A stretch of DNA of 64,000 nucleotides from Lentisphaerota bacterium (GCA_015061775.1 SUVY01000004.1:1-64000); one strand, 5' to 3'; counted from the first letter of the stretch, positions 43,543 to 53,293 are shown. The notes: generated by a model from the letters alone, not told the origin. Numbers and translations are program-made.

Positions 43543-44832
43543 TCAAAGATTTTTGAGCTTTTCGTTGCGGAGACGGTTGATGTACTCTTCTCCGTAAAGG
43601 TCTCTCATCAGGTTTATATTGAACTCGTAGAACAGTTCGGCGTCCGGACGGGTGACCATCTCGCCCATCGACATTTCCACCATAGTGCGGCGTTTATTTT
43701 TGTCCTGCATATAAATCTGCAAATAACGCATAAGTGTCCGGGGGGAGAGCTCTGTGAATTTCTTCTGACCGAACTCCTCGGTATAGTCGGCTCCTATCAG
43801 AGAAATCAATTGCGGAAGCGGTCTCTTCAAACCGAAATCAAGCAGGAAATCTTCAATCATTTCCGTACAACGCACCTCATCGAATACAGGATAACTCACT
43901 TTGCGGCCGCGTGAAAGTATCCCTGCCGGAAATTCATAGTTTGAAGAGAGCACAGGCATCACATTGTCCGGCATGGAAAAAACTCCTCCGACATGTGTAC
44001 GGAAACTGTACCAATCCGCCTGAGACGGGTCTATATCATCAAAAAAGATTATAAATTTATGGTCTTTGCGGCCGGCTATCTTTGATACAAGATCTATCCA
44101 TCTTCCATTCAAATCCTCGGGATCAGGCAATATCACCACCGACCCCGGAATATTCAGCGCATGAGACAATGTCATGCTGGTTTTTCCATATCCGGGAAGA
44201 CTGTATATCAATAACGGAACATTGCTCCTTGAGGTCGCAAAATCCCTGAAGTGATCGCTGAAAATATGGCGTACTCCGGCAAAACCGAAAAACTTTTTGA
44301 CCGGTTTGACTGCATCGGGTTTTACAGGATGCAAAGTTCCATTATACCAGCGGAAAACCCGGTTTCCGGCAAATGGATCGGAGTCAAGCAGAACTTTTGC
44401 CATAGCCTTGCAATCAGGAGTGCGAAGCCGCTCGATGAGCTTTTCTGCGGCTCCGGGAACGACTGAACTCTGCGCGGCAGCTCCGGCAAATGCCGCAGCC
44501 AGCGCGTTGAACAACTCGCAGGCAGCTGAAACAAGGAACTCTGCCCGCGCAGAAAGAGTCTCTGAGGACAACTCAGCAGGAAGAACTCCGAATTTTACGA
44601 CCGCATCGAAAATTTCTCCGCGAAGGCGGCTGTAAAAGCTTTCTCCCGGAAACTCGCGCTCCATCGCATTGAGCAGCACAGCACAGCGCACCGGATCTTT
44701 TTCGTCCCTGCTCAGACAGGAAAGAAACTCAAAAAAACGGTCATCAGGATATCCTGTGCCTCCGTTTTTATCCGGACAGGCAAAAAAGATATCCAAAAGT
44801 TCTTTGAATGACTTTCCAGCGCAGGGACTCAT
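43543..44832 (-). CDS. AAA+ ATPase (DUF815-like)
   Basis: A 429-residue protein. The N-terminal half is helical; the ATPase starts near residue 190. The Walker A is SLPGYGKTSMT, the Walker B FIIFFDDIDP, followed by a sensor-like VLSSNYEF and an Arg-containing AAA+ lid. The arrangement resembles the DUF815 group of single AAA+ ATPases, but the family name is tentative. It is 14 bases after uxaA and shares the operon terminator, so it appears to be cotranscribed with hexuronate catabolism; its role there is unknown. Confidence 0.65.
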   Translation of the reverse strand: MSPCAGKSFKELLDIFFACPDKNGGTGYPDDRFFEFLSCLSRDEKDPVRCAVLLNAMEREFPGESFYSRLRGEIFDAVVKFGVLPAELSSETLSARAEFLVSAACELFNALAAAFAGAAAQSSVVPGAAEKLIERLRTPDCKAMAKVLLDSDPFAGNRVFRWYNGTLHPVKPDAVKPVKKFFGFAGVRHIFSDHFRDFATSRSNVPLLIYSLPGYGKTSMTLSHALNIPGSVVILPDPEDLNGRWIDLVSKIAGRKDHKFIIFFDDIDPSQADWYSFRTHVGGVFSMPDNVMPVLSSNYEFPAGILSRGRKVSYPVFDEVRCTEMIEDFLLDFGLKRPLPQLISLIGADYTEEFGQKKFTELSPRTLMRYLQIYMQDKNKRRTMVEMSMGEMVTRPDAELFYEFNINLMRDLYGEEYINRLRNEKLKNL

Positions 44833-44846
44833 GTTTCACCTCAAAC

Positions 44847-46334
44847 TTAAAGCGTGACACCGTCTTTGAAAATGGCGATCTCGCGGTATCCGTTTGCCTC
44901 ACCGACCGTCTCTTTGCCGCTTGCGACATCGATTATCATCTGCATGAGGTCATCGGTAGCCTTTTCCATTGAAGTACCTTCGACCAATACTCCGGCATTG
45001 AAGTCTATCCAGTTGCGCTTGAAAGAAGCAAGTGCAGAGTTGGTGGCAAGCTTCATGGTCGGCGCAGGAGCTCCGAGCGGAGTTCCCCTGCCAGTGGTGA
45101 AGAGGATTATATGAGCTCCGGCAGCGGTGAGAGCAGTTACTGCGACCATATCGTTTCCGGGGCCTGCCATGAGATTGAGACCTTTTTTGCTCAAGCGGTC
45201 GGTGTATTTGAGGACATCGACGACTTTGGAAGCTCCGCCCTTCTGAGTGCAGCCGAGAGATTTTTCCTCGAGAGTGGAAATTCCGCCGGCTTTGTTGCCC
45301 GGGCTGGGGTTCTCATAGACCACCTGATTGTGGCTGATGAAATAATCCTTGAAGCCGTTGACCATATCGACGCAGTCATCGAAAATCTTTTCGTTTTCGC
45401 AGCGCGCCATAAGCAGGGTCTCTGCTCCGAACATCTCGGGAACCTCGGTCAGAACGGAAGTTCCTCCGTAGGAGATGATACGGTCGCTGAAAGAGCCAAC
45501 GAGCGGATTGGCAGTAATTCCGGAAAGACCGTCAGAACCGCCGCACTTGAGACCTACGCGGAGCTCTGATACCGGAATACTCTCGCGTTTGAATGTTGCG
45601 GCGTATGCCTCAAGTTCTCCGAGAAGCTCAAGGCCGCGGGATATCTCATCCTCTTCCTGCTGAACCACCATGAAGCGGACTTTATTCTGATCTATATCTC
45701 CGATCTCCTTTTTGAAGTCATCGAGAGTATTGTTTTCGCATCCGAGCGCGACGACCAGAACTCCGGCGGCGTTGGGATGATGCACAAGATTGGCGAGGAT
45801 GGCACGGGTAGTAGCGTGGTCATCTCCCATCTGGCTGCAGCCGTAAGGATGGGTGAAGGCATAAGCTCCGCTGACTCCTTCGGCAGTCACAGAAAAACGT
45901 TTCGCAAGCAGTTCGGCAGTCTTATTGACACATCCCACGGTCGGAATGATCCAGAGCTCGTTGCGGATACCTACATCTCCGTTGGGACGGCGGTATCCCA
46001 TAAACTCGGGAACAGGTGCAAGCTGTTTTTCAGCAGGGATCTCGGGAGTATAGCTGTACTCGATCACTCCGGAAAGGTTTGTTTTGATATTGCGGGTGTG
46101 CACCCACTCTCCCGGAGCGATATCTGCAGTAGCGTGTCCGATGGGAGCTCCATACTTGATGACATTATCGTTTGCAGCTATATTGCAGATGGCAAATTTG
46201 TGACCGCGGGCGATGTCCTCTTTGAGCGTGATGGCTTTGCCGTCAACTTCGGCAGTAAAACCGTACTCAAGATCAGTAAGCGCAACCGCAACATTATCCA
46301 GCGGATTTATTTTGAGATAACGCATTTCATCCAT
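44847..46334 (-). CDS. uxaA: Altronate dehydratase
   Basis: A 495-residue enzyme converting D-altronate to 2-keto-3-deoxygluconate in galacturonate catabolism, in the cytoplasm. The N-terminal SAF domain (about 1-95) has DNVAVAL and GHKFAICNIA. The main domain has FMGYRRPNGDVGIRNELWI, HPYGCSQMGDDH and LKCGGSDGLSGITANP, with the closing TTGRGTPLGAPAPTMKLATN. Length and motifs match UxaA. It follows uxaB by 21 bases. Confidence 0.95.
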   Translation of the reverse strand: MDEMRYLKINPLDNVAVALTDLEYGFTAEVDGKAITLKEDIARGHKFAICNIAANDNVIKYGAPIGHATADIAPGEWVHTRNIKTNLSGVIEYSYTPEIPAEKQLAPVPEFMGYRRPNGDVGIRNELWIIPTVGCVNKTAELLAKRFSVTAEGVSGAYAFTHPYGCSQMGDDHATTRAILANLVHHPNAAGVLVVALGCENNTLDDFKKEIGDIDQNKVRFMVVQQEEDEISRGLELLGELEAYAATFKRESIPVSELRVGLKCGGSDGLSGITANPLVGSFSDRIISYGGTSVLTEVPEMFGAETLLMARCENEKIFDDCVDMVNGFKDYFISHNQVVYENPSPGNKAGGISTLEEKSLGCTQKGGASKVVDVLKYTDRLSKKGLNLMAGPGNDMVAVTALTAAGAHIILFTTGRGTPLGAPAPTMKLATNSALASFKRNWIDFNAGVLVEGTSMEKATDDLMQMIIDVASGKETVGEANGYREIAIFKDGVTL

Positions 46335-46355
46335 GACAAGTGTTCCTCGAAAATC

Positions 46356-47876
46356 TTATTTGACCAGCGCGGTGACAGTCTCTCTGACTCCGAGAGTCAG
46401 GATGCTCTGGAGACGGGAAGTGACCATATCGACCATTCCGGGCAGAAGAGTGAGATCCTCGCCCCAGAGAGCCTCGTTGGCAAGAATAGTTCCGACCAGC
46501 ACGCGCAGATCGTGGTTGTGGTGGAACGCGTGCCAGCGTTTCTCGAAGAACACCAGTTCGTCGATTCCGTCTTTGATGGAGTAGGATTTGCCGTTGCGGG
46601 TTCCGCGCAGCTCAGGCTCATTGGAACCGACTCCGTGATAGAAGGCAATGAGCGCGGCAAGGCTGTATGTGAGCATGGGCGGAAGTGCCTCTTTGGCAGC
46701 AAGGTAATCTTTGATGCTGGGCAGAACACGGACTTTCCACTTCGACACGGAGTTGAGTGAAATAGAAAGCAGCTCGTGGCGGATAAACGGGTTGCGGAAG
46801 CGGTCGAGGATGCTCAGGGCAAACTCTTTGTTTGACTGGTACTCTCCGGGAACCTGCGGAAGGATCTCATCAAGCAGGATCTTTTCCACAAATTTAGCGA
46901 AAAGATCGTCATTCATCATTTCTCCGACAGTATCGATTCCGGCGAGATAGGCTCCGAGAACGCTCGAAGTGTGCGCTCCGTTGAGCATACGCACCTTACG
47001 GGTGCGGTAAGGAGTCATATCATCAGTCCAGACAACGTTGAGTCCGAGCTTGTGGAAGGGAAGTTCTTCAGCGATCTCGTTGGCTCCCTCAAGGACCCAG
47101 AGGTGGAAGAGTTCGGTGGTATCAAGAAGCTGATCGTTATATCCCAGCTCTCCGCAGATCTCCTCGGCGTTGTCGCGGGGATATCCGGGAACGATACGAT
47201 CGACCAGAGTATTGACAAAGGTACATGAACTTTCAACCCAATCGAGGAAGTCATTGCGGAGCTCCCATTGACGCGCCAGCTTAAATACGATTTTCTTGAG
47301 CTGGGAGGCGTTGCGGTCGATCAATTCGCAGCAGATGATGACCATTCCCTTGTCCTGAGCTCCGTTGAAGTGCTTGAAACGCTCGTAGAGGAATGCGCAG
47401 ACCTTCGCCGGAAAACTCGCCGGGCACTCGGTACGCGGACGGGGCTCGTCAACATAGACGATTCCGGCTTCGGTAGTATTGCTGATCATGAAACGCATCT
47501 CGGGGTTGCGGGCGCACTCCATAAGAGCATCGTACTGGCTGTAAGGATCGATTCCGCGGCTGATACAGGTGACGATCTCGCGGTTATCCTGCTCCTTGCC
47601 CTCGGATATTCCGCGCATCAGGAGGGTATAGAGTCCATCCTGATCGTTTATGAGTTTGGCAAGACCGACTTTGATCGGCTGGGCAACAACGACTTTGCCG
47701 TTAAAGAGACCGTTTGCATTAAGACGGTTGACCATCCAGGTCACAAATCCGCGGAGAAAATTGCCTTCTCCAAACTGGATTATACGCTCAGGCATATCAT
47801 TATTCTGGCTTCCAACGGTGATCTTTTCTGCGAGCTCGGGATGAGCTGCGAGAAATTTGCGGTTCAACTTTTCCAT
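46356..47876 (-). CDS. uxaB: Tagaturonate reductase (altronate oxidoreductase)
   Basis: A 506-residue member of the mannitol dehydrogenase family that reduces D-tagaturonate to D-altronate with NADH, the step before UxaA. N-terminal Rossmann region: ERIIQFGEGNFLRGFVTWMV. The family's catalytic Lys region is RTRKVRMLNGAHTSSVLGAYLAG. AGGAG precedes the ATG. It is the first gene of the uxaB-uxaA-AAA operon, and its promoter shares an 18 bp word with the symporter promoter at 50397. Glucuronate/galacturonate isomerase (uxaC) and kdgK are not in this window. Confidence 0.95.
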   Translation of the reverse strand: MEKLNRKFLAAHPELAEKITVGSQNNDMPERIIQFGEGNFLRGFVTWMVNRLNANGLFNGKVVVAQPIKVGLAKLINDQDGLYTLLMRGISEGKEQDNREIVTCISRGIDPYSQYDALMECARNPEMRFMISNTTEAGIVYVDEPRPRTECPASFPAKVCAFLYERFKHFNGAQDKGMVIICCELIDRNASQLKKIVFKLARQWELRNDFLDWVESSCTFVNTLVDRIVPGYPRDNAEEICGELGYNDQLLDTTELFHLWVLEGANEIAEELPFHKLGLNVVWTDDMTPYRTRKVRMLNGAHTSSVLGAYLAGIDTVGEMMNDDLFAKFVEKILLDEILPQVPGEYQSNKEFALSILDRFRNPFIRHELLSISLNSVSKWKVRVLPSIKDYLAAKEALPPMLTYSLAALIAFYHGVGSNEPELRGTRNGKSYSIKDGIDELVFFEKRWHAFHHNHDLRVLVGTILANEALWGEDLTLLPGMVDMVTSRLQSILTLGVRETVTALVK

Positions 47877-47928
47877 GATTTACTCCTGTTATATAATTTT
47901 TGTATTTACTGTTTTGGTATTTCCGTTC

Positions 47929-47961
47929 ATATAATATACTCTGTATCTTAAAATTATTCCA
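47929..47961 (-). promoter_or_regulatory. uxaB promoter with shared 18 bp word
   Basis: The minus-strand word ATACAGAGTATATTATAT (47929-47946) includes the -10 TATATT. A weak -35 TGGAAT (47956-47961) is 17 bp upstream. The identical word is at 50397-50414. Confidence 0.6.
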
Positions 47962-47994
47962 CTTTTAATAAGAAAAAAAGAGCAATATTATCAC

Positions 47995-48030
47995 AAAAAA
48001 AACGGCTCCGCCGCAATGGGGAGCCGCTTT
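47995..48030 (-). terminator. Terminator of the symporter gene
   Basis: Minus-strand stem CGGCTCC/GGAGCCG (48003-48009 and 48020-48026) followed by a run of eight Ts. Confidence 0.85.
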
Positions 48031-48043
48031 TTCAAAAATTTCT

Positions 48044-50350
48044 TTATTTGTCTTTGTTGACGACACCGTTGTCATTTTCGTCCAGTGCCTCACGGTTGGC
48101 AAGATCGACAAACAGACGCTTGAGATCGATCATACCTCCGATAAGGAACCAGACTGAGCTTATAGCCGCAACGATACCGGGAATGATCAAGCTGGTGATG
48201 AGGAAGTACCTGTTCCACCAGTAGGGTTTCCACGGGCTGAAATTGTTCCAGAGGATGACCAGGAGGAAGGTGAAGATGAACCGGTAGACGAAGGAGTAGC
48301 CGAACACGCTGTACGCGATGATACGGTCACCCTTGGTGTACTCGGGAGTAATTCCAATCAGACGTGAGAAAATGCTGCGTTTGACAGCCGGCGGCTTGAT
48401 GGATTTTTCATCAGCATACTCGCCGCGGTGAAGCATTTTGTCCAGGTTGAACGGCTTGCGGCAGGTGAGCAGCGAGACGACCCAGTACATAGTGAGACTG
48501 CAAATCATGGCGATAAAGAAGATCTCTTTGGAGTTGATCGGGAACTTGATAGCATCCATCTTCCAGACCACCCACGGGTTGAGCGGGCTGGAGACGGTCT
48601 CAAGGAACCATCCGATGGAGTTGATCCATCCTTTGCTGTCAAGCCACGGATAGATAACTCCAGCCCAGTTGCGCTGGACAGCAATGCTGCCGACGGTGAT
48701 AAATGTACCGGTGAAGAGTGAAGCAAAAGCTCCGGCGGAAGTTCCTCTGCGGCTGTAAAGTCCGAAGATCATAACGGGGCCTGCGCCGCCCATCCAGATA
48801 CTGGTGGTGATGGTCATAAAGAGGTCGATGTAGTCGAGCTGCGACATAAAGAAGCTGCCGCAGAAGAAGAATACTCCGACAAAAAGCGCAACCATTCTTA
48901 CCATGTTGATGTGCTCTTTGGAAGAGAGTTTTCTCTTGATGAATGGCAGAACAACGTCCTGAGCAAGAGTGAGCGATGAGCTGAAGATTCGGGAGTCGTC
49001 AGTCGAAATCATCATGACGACCAGGAGCAGCACGAACAGACCGAGCAGTCCGGTCGGGAAGAGTTCGCTGCTGGATATGGCGAGCTGCATCTGATGGAAG
49101 AGCGTTCTGAACTCCTGGAATTTGGCGTTCGCCTTGGCAATAGCATCAGCCTCTGCCTCTTTGCGGGCATCTCCGGTAAGAGCGGGATCGACCTTCTCGA
49201 CACCGCGTGCACGCATTTCCATAAGAGCGGACTGGAGGTACGGAGTATCGAGGTTTTCCACCTGACTGAGCGGCTTATCTACACCAATCCTGTGATTATG
49301 CGGTTTGATGTTTTTGGCGGCTTCAGTCATGCGGTCACGCAGCACTTTGTCTTCAATGATCTCGTCCGCAATACGGGCAGTAGCAGTAGTACGGATCTTG
49401 TCAGCCTTGCCGTTGAAGTCAACGTGGTTGAGAAGAGTGATGATCATACAAGCCATAAGCAGGTAGAAAATCGCGGAAAAACCGGTTCTCCAGGTTCCGA
49501 GGATACCTGCCATCTTCTGCTCATGCGGGTTGCGGGCGGCTGATGAGTTACCGGCTCCGAGCCAGTTCGCCTTATTGAGGATGGAGGAAAACACGGTCAC
49601 GACCAGCGCAAACACGTTGAAGTCGCGCAGTCCCTGAACATCATACGGATTGAGGAAGCTCTCGCCTTTGACACGGTCGAGCATGACAGGAGCGATCTGT
49701 TCGTTCCATGAAAATTCGGTAAGAACGAAGATAACGAACACCACGAGGGCGGGATAACAGATAAGTCCCTGGATGGTATCTGTGATAACAAGAGCAAGCG
49801 TTCCACCCATCCAGATAATGCTTATTGCGAGGGTAAGAACAATCAAAATAACCAAACCGAAGGTGGAAACCTGCACTCCGAAGATGTCGATACGGTGAGG
49901 AATTCCGAGCATATAGATGAAGAAGCGCGCTGCAATGGCAGGGCAGATCATATTGGCGAGCATCTCGCTTGTGGTACGAAGTCCGGAAGCAAGAATGCGC
50001 AGCGCCTTGCAGTAACGTATTTCGAGGAACTGTCCGAGCGACATCGCGCGGGTCTCGCGGAAACGATAGGTACAGTATCCGACAAGGGCAAACATCATAC
50101 TCATCGGAAGTATGATGTTCGACCAGAAGAACATCGCAAATCCGGTCTTGTAGTGAAGCTCTACATAAGAGACCAGCGTGATTACCGCAAGTCCGTTTGC
50201 AACATCAGCCACGCTCAACACATAGCGTCCGCAGATACGGCCTGCGACAAGATAATCAGACACTCCGCGGACGTAACGTCCTGCCTTCCATCCCATGAAC
50301 AACACCAGCGAAACCGGTATGATCACGATCAACCAATCAATCAATGACAT
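48044..50350 (-). CDS. Large sodium:solute symporter (SSS family), probable uronate importer
   Basis: A 768-residue SSS protein, paralogue of 35341-37578 along its full length (LIDWLIVIIPVS start, GRYVLSVADVANGLAVITLV, NSSAARNPHEQKMAGILGTW). It also has the soluble insert with HRIGVDKP and NAKFQEFRTLFHQM, here about 15-20 residues longer. It would import a solute with Na+ across the inner membrane. It is transcribed alone, but its promoter word and position just upstream of uxaBA suggest the substrate is a hexuronate; this is inference. Confidence 0.92.
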   Translation of the reverse strand: MSLIDWLIVIIPVSLVLFMGWKAGRYVRGVSDYLVAGRICGRYVLSVADVANGLAVITLVSYVELHYKTGFAMFFWSNIILPMSMMFALVGYCTYRFRETRAMSLGQFLEIRYCKALRILASGLRTTSEMLANMICPAIAARFFIYMLGIPHRIDIFGVQVSTFGLVILIVLTLAISIIWMGGTLALVITDTIQGLICYPALVVFVIFVLTEFSWNEQIAPVMLDRVKGESFLNPYDVQGLRDFNVFALVVTVFSSILNKANWLGAGNSSAARNPHEQKMAGILGTWRTGFSAIFYLLMACMIITLLNHVDFNGKADKIRTTATARIADEIIEDKVLRDRMTEAAKNIKPHNHRIGVDKPLSQVENLDTPYLQSALMEMRARGVEKVDPALTGDARKEAEADAIAKANAKFQEFRTLFHQMQLAISSSELFPTGLLGLFVLLLVVMMISTDDSRIFSSSLTLAQDVVLPFIKRKLSSKEHINMVRMVALFVGVFFFCGSFFMSQLDYIDLFMTITTSIWMGGAGPVMIFGLYSRRGTSAGAFASLFTGTFITVGSIAVQRNWAGVIYPWLDSKGWINSIGWFLETVSSPLNPWVVWKMDAIKFPINSKEIFFIAMICSLTMYWVVSLLTCRKPFNLDKMLHRGEYADEKSIKPPAVKRSIFSRLIGITPEYTKGDRIIAYSVFGYSFVYRFIFTFLLVILWNNFSPWKPYWWNRYFLITSLIIPGIVAAISSVWFLIGGMIDLKRLFVDLANREALDENDNGVVNKDK

Positions 50351-50396
50351 TCAACTTTGTCCTTCCCGTTATATTTTGTTTATATTCGGATTTCCT

Positions 50397-50428
50397 ATAT
50401 AATATACTCTGTATTTCCCAAAATACAA
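50397..50428 (-). promoter_or_regulatory. Symporter promoter with shared 18 bp word
   Basis: The minus-strand word ATACAGAGTATATTATAT (50397-50414) contains the -10 TATATT (50401-50406); -35 TTGTAT (50423-50428), 16 bp spacer. It is the same word as in the uxaB promoter. Confidence 0.6.
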
Positions 50429-50477
50429 ATCTCCATGCCGTCAAACAGCTGCATGGAAGATGAAAAACTCCGTTCCA

Positions 50478-51254
50478 TCACAGATTTCTGATATCCCAAT
50501 GCATATTGTCGAGCACTTTACGGTATGCAGTTATCGGAGGCTGTCCACCCATAATCTGATGGGCTCTGTACTCATGGATTCCGAAAACGATCGCATTGCC
50601 GAGCTTCGCGCTGAGGAAACGATGCGGACGGCCGTATTTTCCGCTGCAAAGATGGACAAACGGAACATCGAGATTATCATGGCAATACATCGTTGTCTGC
50701 ATAGCCGCAGCAAGTTCCTCCGGAGTGTTGACGTGATGCACTACTTTGACGATGTCTGCACCGCGGTCGCGCTGGCGGCGGAAGTGGTCAAAAACCTGCT
50801 CGCAAGTGCGGAAAACCGGCATGTGAGAGGACATGATGACCTTTCTGCCCATGGAGTGTATCTCTTCGATAAGCTTCATTTGCTTTTTTATTGCCGCCTC
50901 CCCAAGAGCAAGCTCAAATTCGGAGGGCTCATAAAGGTCTCCCATAACGTCGATCACTTCGGCTCCGCACTCAGCTGCGAGCAGCAGATACTTCTGGCGG
51001 GCATCGTCATCGGCTCCGAGGAATTTGTCGCTGCGGTAGCTTATGAACATGCATGGAAGCTGGGTGCAGTTGATCATCGCCTTGAAGTTTGCTTCAGTCC
51101 GCTCTTCGGGCGGCAGATATTTTATCTCTGCGGCAAGACCGTCCGCTCCATCAAACTCTGATGCGCGCATCTGGACCATGAAATCATTTACGCTCTGCTC
51201 TGTCAGAAGTGCAGTCACCGCCGCTGACTGGCGGTTGAAAAAAGATGCCTTCAT
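50478..51254 (-). CDS. aroD: Type I 3-dehydroquinate dehydratase-like protein
   Basis: A 258-residue TIM-barrel enzyme. Family residues are placed as in AroD: the Glu in LAAEIKYL, the His in VIMSSHMPVFRTCEQVF, the Schiff-base Lys in ADIVKVVHHVNTPEE, and the Arg in GKYGRPHRFL before VFG. It would dehydrate 3-dehydroquinate in the shikimate pathway, or use the same chemistry in quinate catabolism. No other aro gene is nearby, and its neighbours are sugar genes, so a catabolic role is possible. It has its own promoter. Confidence 0.75.
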   Translation of the reverse strand: MKASFFNRQSAAVTALLTEQSVNDFMVQMRASEFDGADGLAAEIKYLPPEERTEANFKAMINCTQLPCMFISYRSDKFLGADDDARQKYLLLAAECGAEVIDVMGDLYEPSEFELALGEAAIKKQMKLIEEIHSMGRKVIMSSHMPVFRTCEQVFDHFRRQRDRGADIVKVVHHVNTPEELAAAMQTTMYCHDNLDVPFVHLCSGKYGRPHRFLSAKLGNAIVFGIHEYRAHQIMGGQPPITAYRKVLDNMHWDIRNL

Positions 51255-51339
51255 GTTATATTCCTCGATTTTCAGGATGACAATTATTTCCCGCGCGCAA
51301 AAGCCGACTGCGGGAGTGAAACAAAAAAATCTCCGCTAA

Positions 51340-51368
51340 AATATACATCAGCACATTACAGATTGCAA
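51340..51368 (-). promoter_or_regulatory. Promoter of the dehydroquinate dehydratase-like gene
   Basis: Minus-strand TTGCAA (51363-51368), 17 bp spacer, TATATT (51340-51345). Confidence 0.65.
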
Positions 51369-51400
51369 CCTCAAAAAAGTTTTTTTGCAAAAAAGCTGAT

Positions 51401-51429
51401 TTGATGCAGTTTTCTGCTTGCAATAATAT
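51401..51429 (+). promoter_or_regulatory. Promoter of the exporter-umuDC operon
   Basis: TTGATG (51401-51406), 17 bp spacer, TAATAT (51424-51429). The -10 is a partial match. No recognisable SOS box was seen, but the LexA site of this phylum is not known to me. Confidence 0.45.
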
Positions 51430-51493
51430 GTTTCCTGAGGTAAGTTTTATCAGTGACAGAAATCCAAACAAAATCTGCAAGGAGCTTCACAAC

Positions 51494-53281
51494 ATGAAGA
51501 CGCGACGGTCGCAGGACATCGACAAGAAAACCCTGCTCGAAAGTTACGATCGGCAACCCCTCGGGAAAATTCTCGTTCTCTTCAAACCTTACCGCAAAAT
51601 GCTTGTGGCATCTTTCGTGCTGATGGTATCGCTCAACATGATCGGACTCACCCTGCCCTGGATGCTTAAAATTGCTATTGACAGAGTGCTTCCCAACGCA
51701 GATTACCTGCTCTTCTGGGTACTCTGTTTTGCCATGACCATCACCTATCTCGCCCGGTGTCTGCTGCGCTATCTTGCAAGTTACACTGTTGACTACACCG
51801 GAATCCGCCTCATCGTAGATATCCGGCAAAAAATATTCAAACACCTCCAAAGCCTGTCGCTGCGTTTTTATCAGGAGTACAGAACAGGAAAACTCATCAG
51901 CAACGTTATCAGCGACGTTGCCCTGCTCAATATGATGATGCGCCTCACGTCAGCTCTGGGAGAGCAGATATTCCAGCTTATGCTCATTATCATCCTGCTC
52001 GTCATCCTCAACTGGCAGATGGCTCTCATCGTGCTTTTATGTCTTCCGCTTCACTTCTGCAACTTCTATTTTGCAAGAAAAGCTCTGAGAGCCGACTCGA
52101 TGATGTTCCAGGAAAAAATGTCTGAAATATCCGCTAACCTCTCTGAAGCTCTCACCGGAGCGAAGGTCATCAAATCCTTTGCAAAAGAGCAGAGCGAATG
52201 CCGCAGATTTTTCCAGAACCTGCGTCCGATGGTCGCCCTGCAGATGAAGGTCACGCTCGACAATATCGGATTGTGGTGCGTGTTCGATATACTGACACTC
52301 TTCACCTATCTTACCACCATCGGTCTCGGAATCATGTATGTCCAGACCGGAAAAGTATCCATCGGTGAATTTGTCGCATTTTACACCTACGTCGGTATGC
52401 TCATAGGTCCCATCCAGTCTCTTTCCACTCAGGTCGTCACCCTCGCCCAGGGTATGGTCGGAGCAAGCCGCGTTGTAAAACTGCTCAATACAATTCCGGA
52501 AATCAAAGAGTGCGCAAACCCCATCCATCCGGAACGACTTGACGGACACATCGAATTCCAGCATGTCATGTTTTCATACGATCCGGAAAAACCCAATGTC
52601 ATCAACGACTTCAATCTTGAGATCAAACCTGGAGAAAAAGTCGCGTTGGTCGGTCCATCCGGTTCCGGAAAATCAACCCTCAGCAACCTTCTGCTCCGCT
52701 TCTATGACGTTACTGGCGGAGCGATCCTCGTCGATGGCTACGATGTCAAACGTCTCGGTTTTGAAGCATACCGCCGCAATATCGGCGTCGTTCTCCAGGA
52801 ACCGTTCCTCTTCTCAGGCTCCATACGCGACAATATCGCATACGCTAAAGACAATGCATCAATGGAAGAGATCGAACGCGCTGCGGAGATGGCGAATATC
52901 GCAGAGTTTATCAAAGGACTTCCTGACGGTTACGATACCATTATCGGTGAGAACGGCGCAAGTCTTTCCGGAGGTCAGAAGCAGCGTCTTGCCATTGCCC
53001 GTGCGGTTCTGCTCAACCCGTCGATACTCATCCTCGACGAAGCGACAAGTGCCCTCGACACCGTATCCGAAACAGTGGTGCAGGAGGCTCTCGACCGTCT
53101 GATGACCGGAAAAACCACCGTCATCATCGCCCACCGGCTTTCCACAGTCCGCAATGCCGACAAGATCATCGTTCTCGACCGCGGCCACGTTGCGCAGAAA
53201 GGCACACACGATGAACTTATGGCGCAGGACGGCATATACCGCGAACTTTACCAGACCCAACGCCGCATGGCGACCAAATAA
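51494..53281 (+). CDS. ABC transporter, MsbA-like half exporter
   Basis: A 595-residue protein: a six-helix membrane domain (about 35-330) followed by a nucleotide-binding domain (about 360-590). ATPase motifs are complete: Walker A GPSGSGKST, signature LSGGQKQRLAIARA, Walker B ILILDEATSALD, and IIAHRLSTV with the switch His. It works as a homodimer, exporting a lipid, peptide or drug; the HlyD-type adaptor 12 bases downstream suggests a tripartite or adaptor-linked pump. AAGGAG supports start 51494; the longer TTG start at 51401 is the promoter -35. Confidence 0.92.
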   Translation: MKTRRSQDIDKKTLLESYDRQPLGKILVLFKPYRKMLVASFVLMVSLNMIGLTLPWMLKIAIDRVLPNADYLLFWVLCFAMTITYLARCLLRYLASYTVDYTGIRLIVDIRQKIFKHLQSLSLRFYQEYRTGKLISNVISDVALLNMMMRLTSALGEQIFQLMLIIILLVILNWQMALIVLLCLPLHFCNFYFARKALRADSMMFQEKMSEISANLSEALTGAKVIKSFAKEQSECRRFFQNLRPMVALQMKVTLDNIGLWCVFDILTLFTYLTTIGLGIMYVQTGKVSIGEFVAFYTYVGMLIGPIQSLSTQVVTLAQGMVGASRVVKLLNTIPEIKECANPIHPERLDGHIEFQHVMFSYDPEKPNVINDFNLEIKPGEKVALVGPSGSGKSTLSNLLLRFYDVTGGAILVDGYDVKRLGFEAYRRNIGVVLQEPFLFSGSIRDNIAYAKDNASMEEIERAAEMANIAEFIKGLPDGYDTIIGENGASLSGGQKQRLAIARAVLLNPSILILDEATSALDTVSETVVQEALDRLMTGKTTVIIAHRLSTVRNADKIIVLDRGHVAQKGTHDELMAQDGIYRELYQTQRRMATK

Positions 53282-53293
53282 GGAGTTGAAAAC

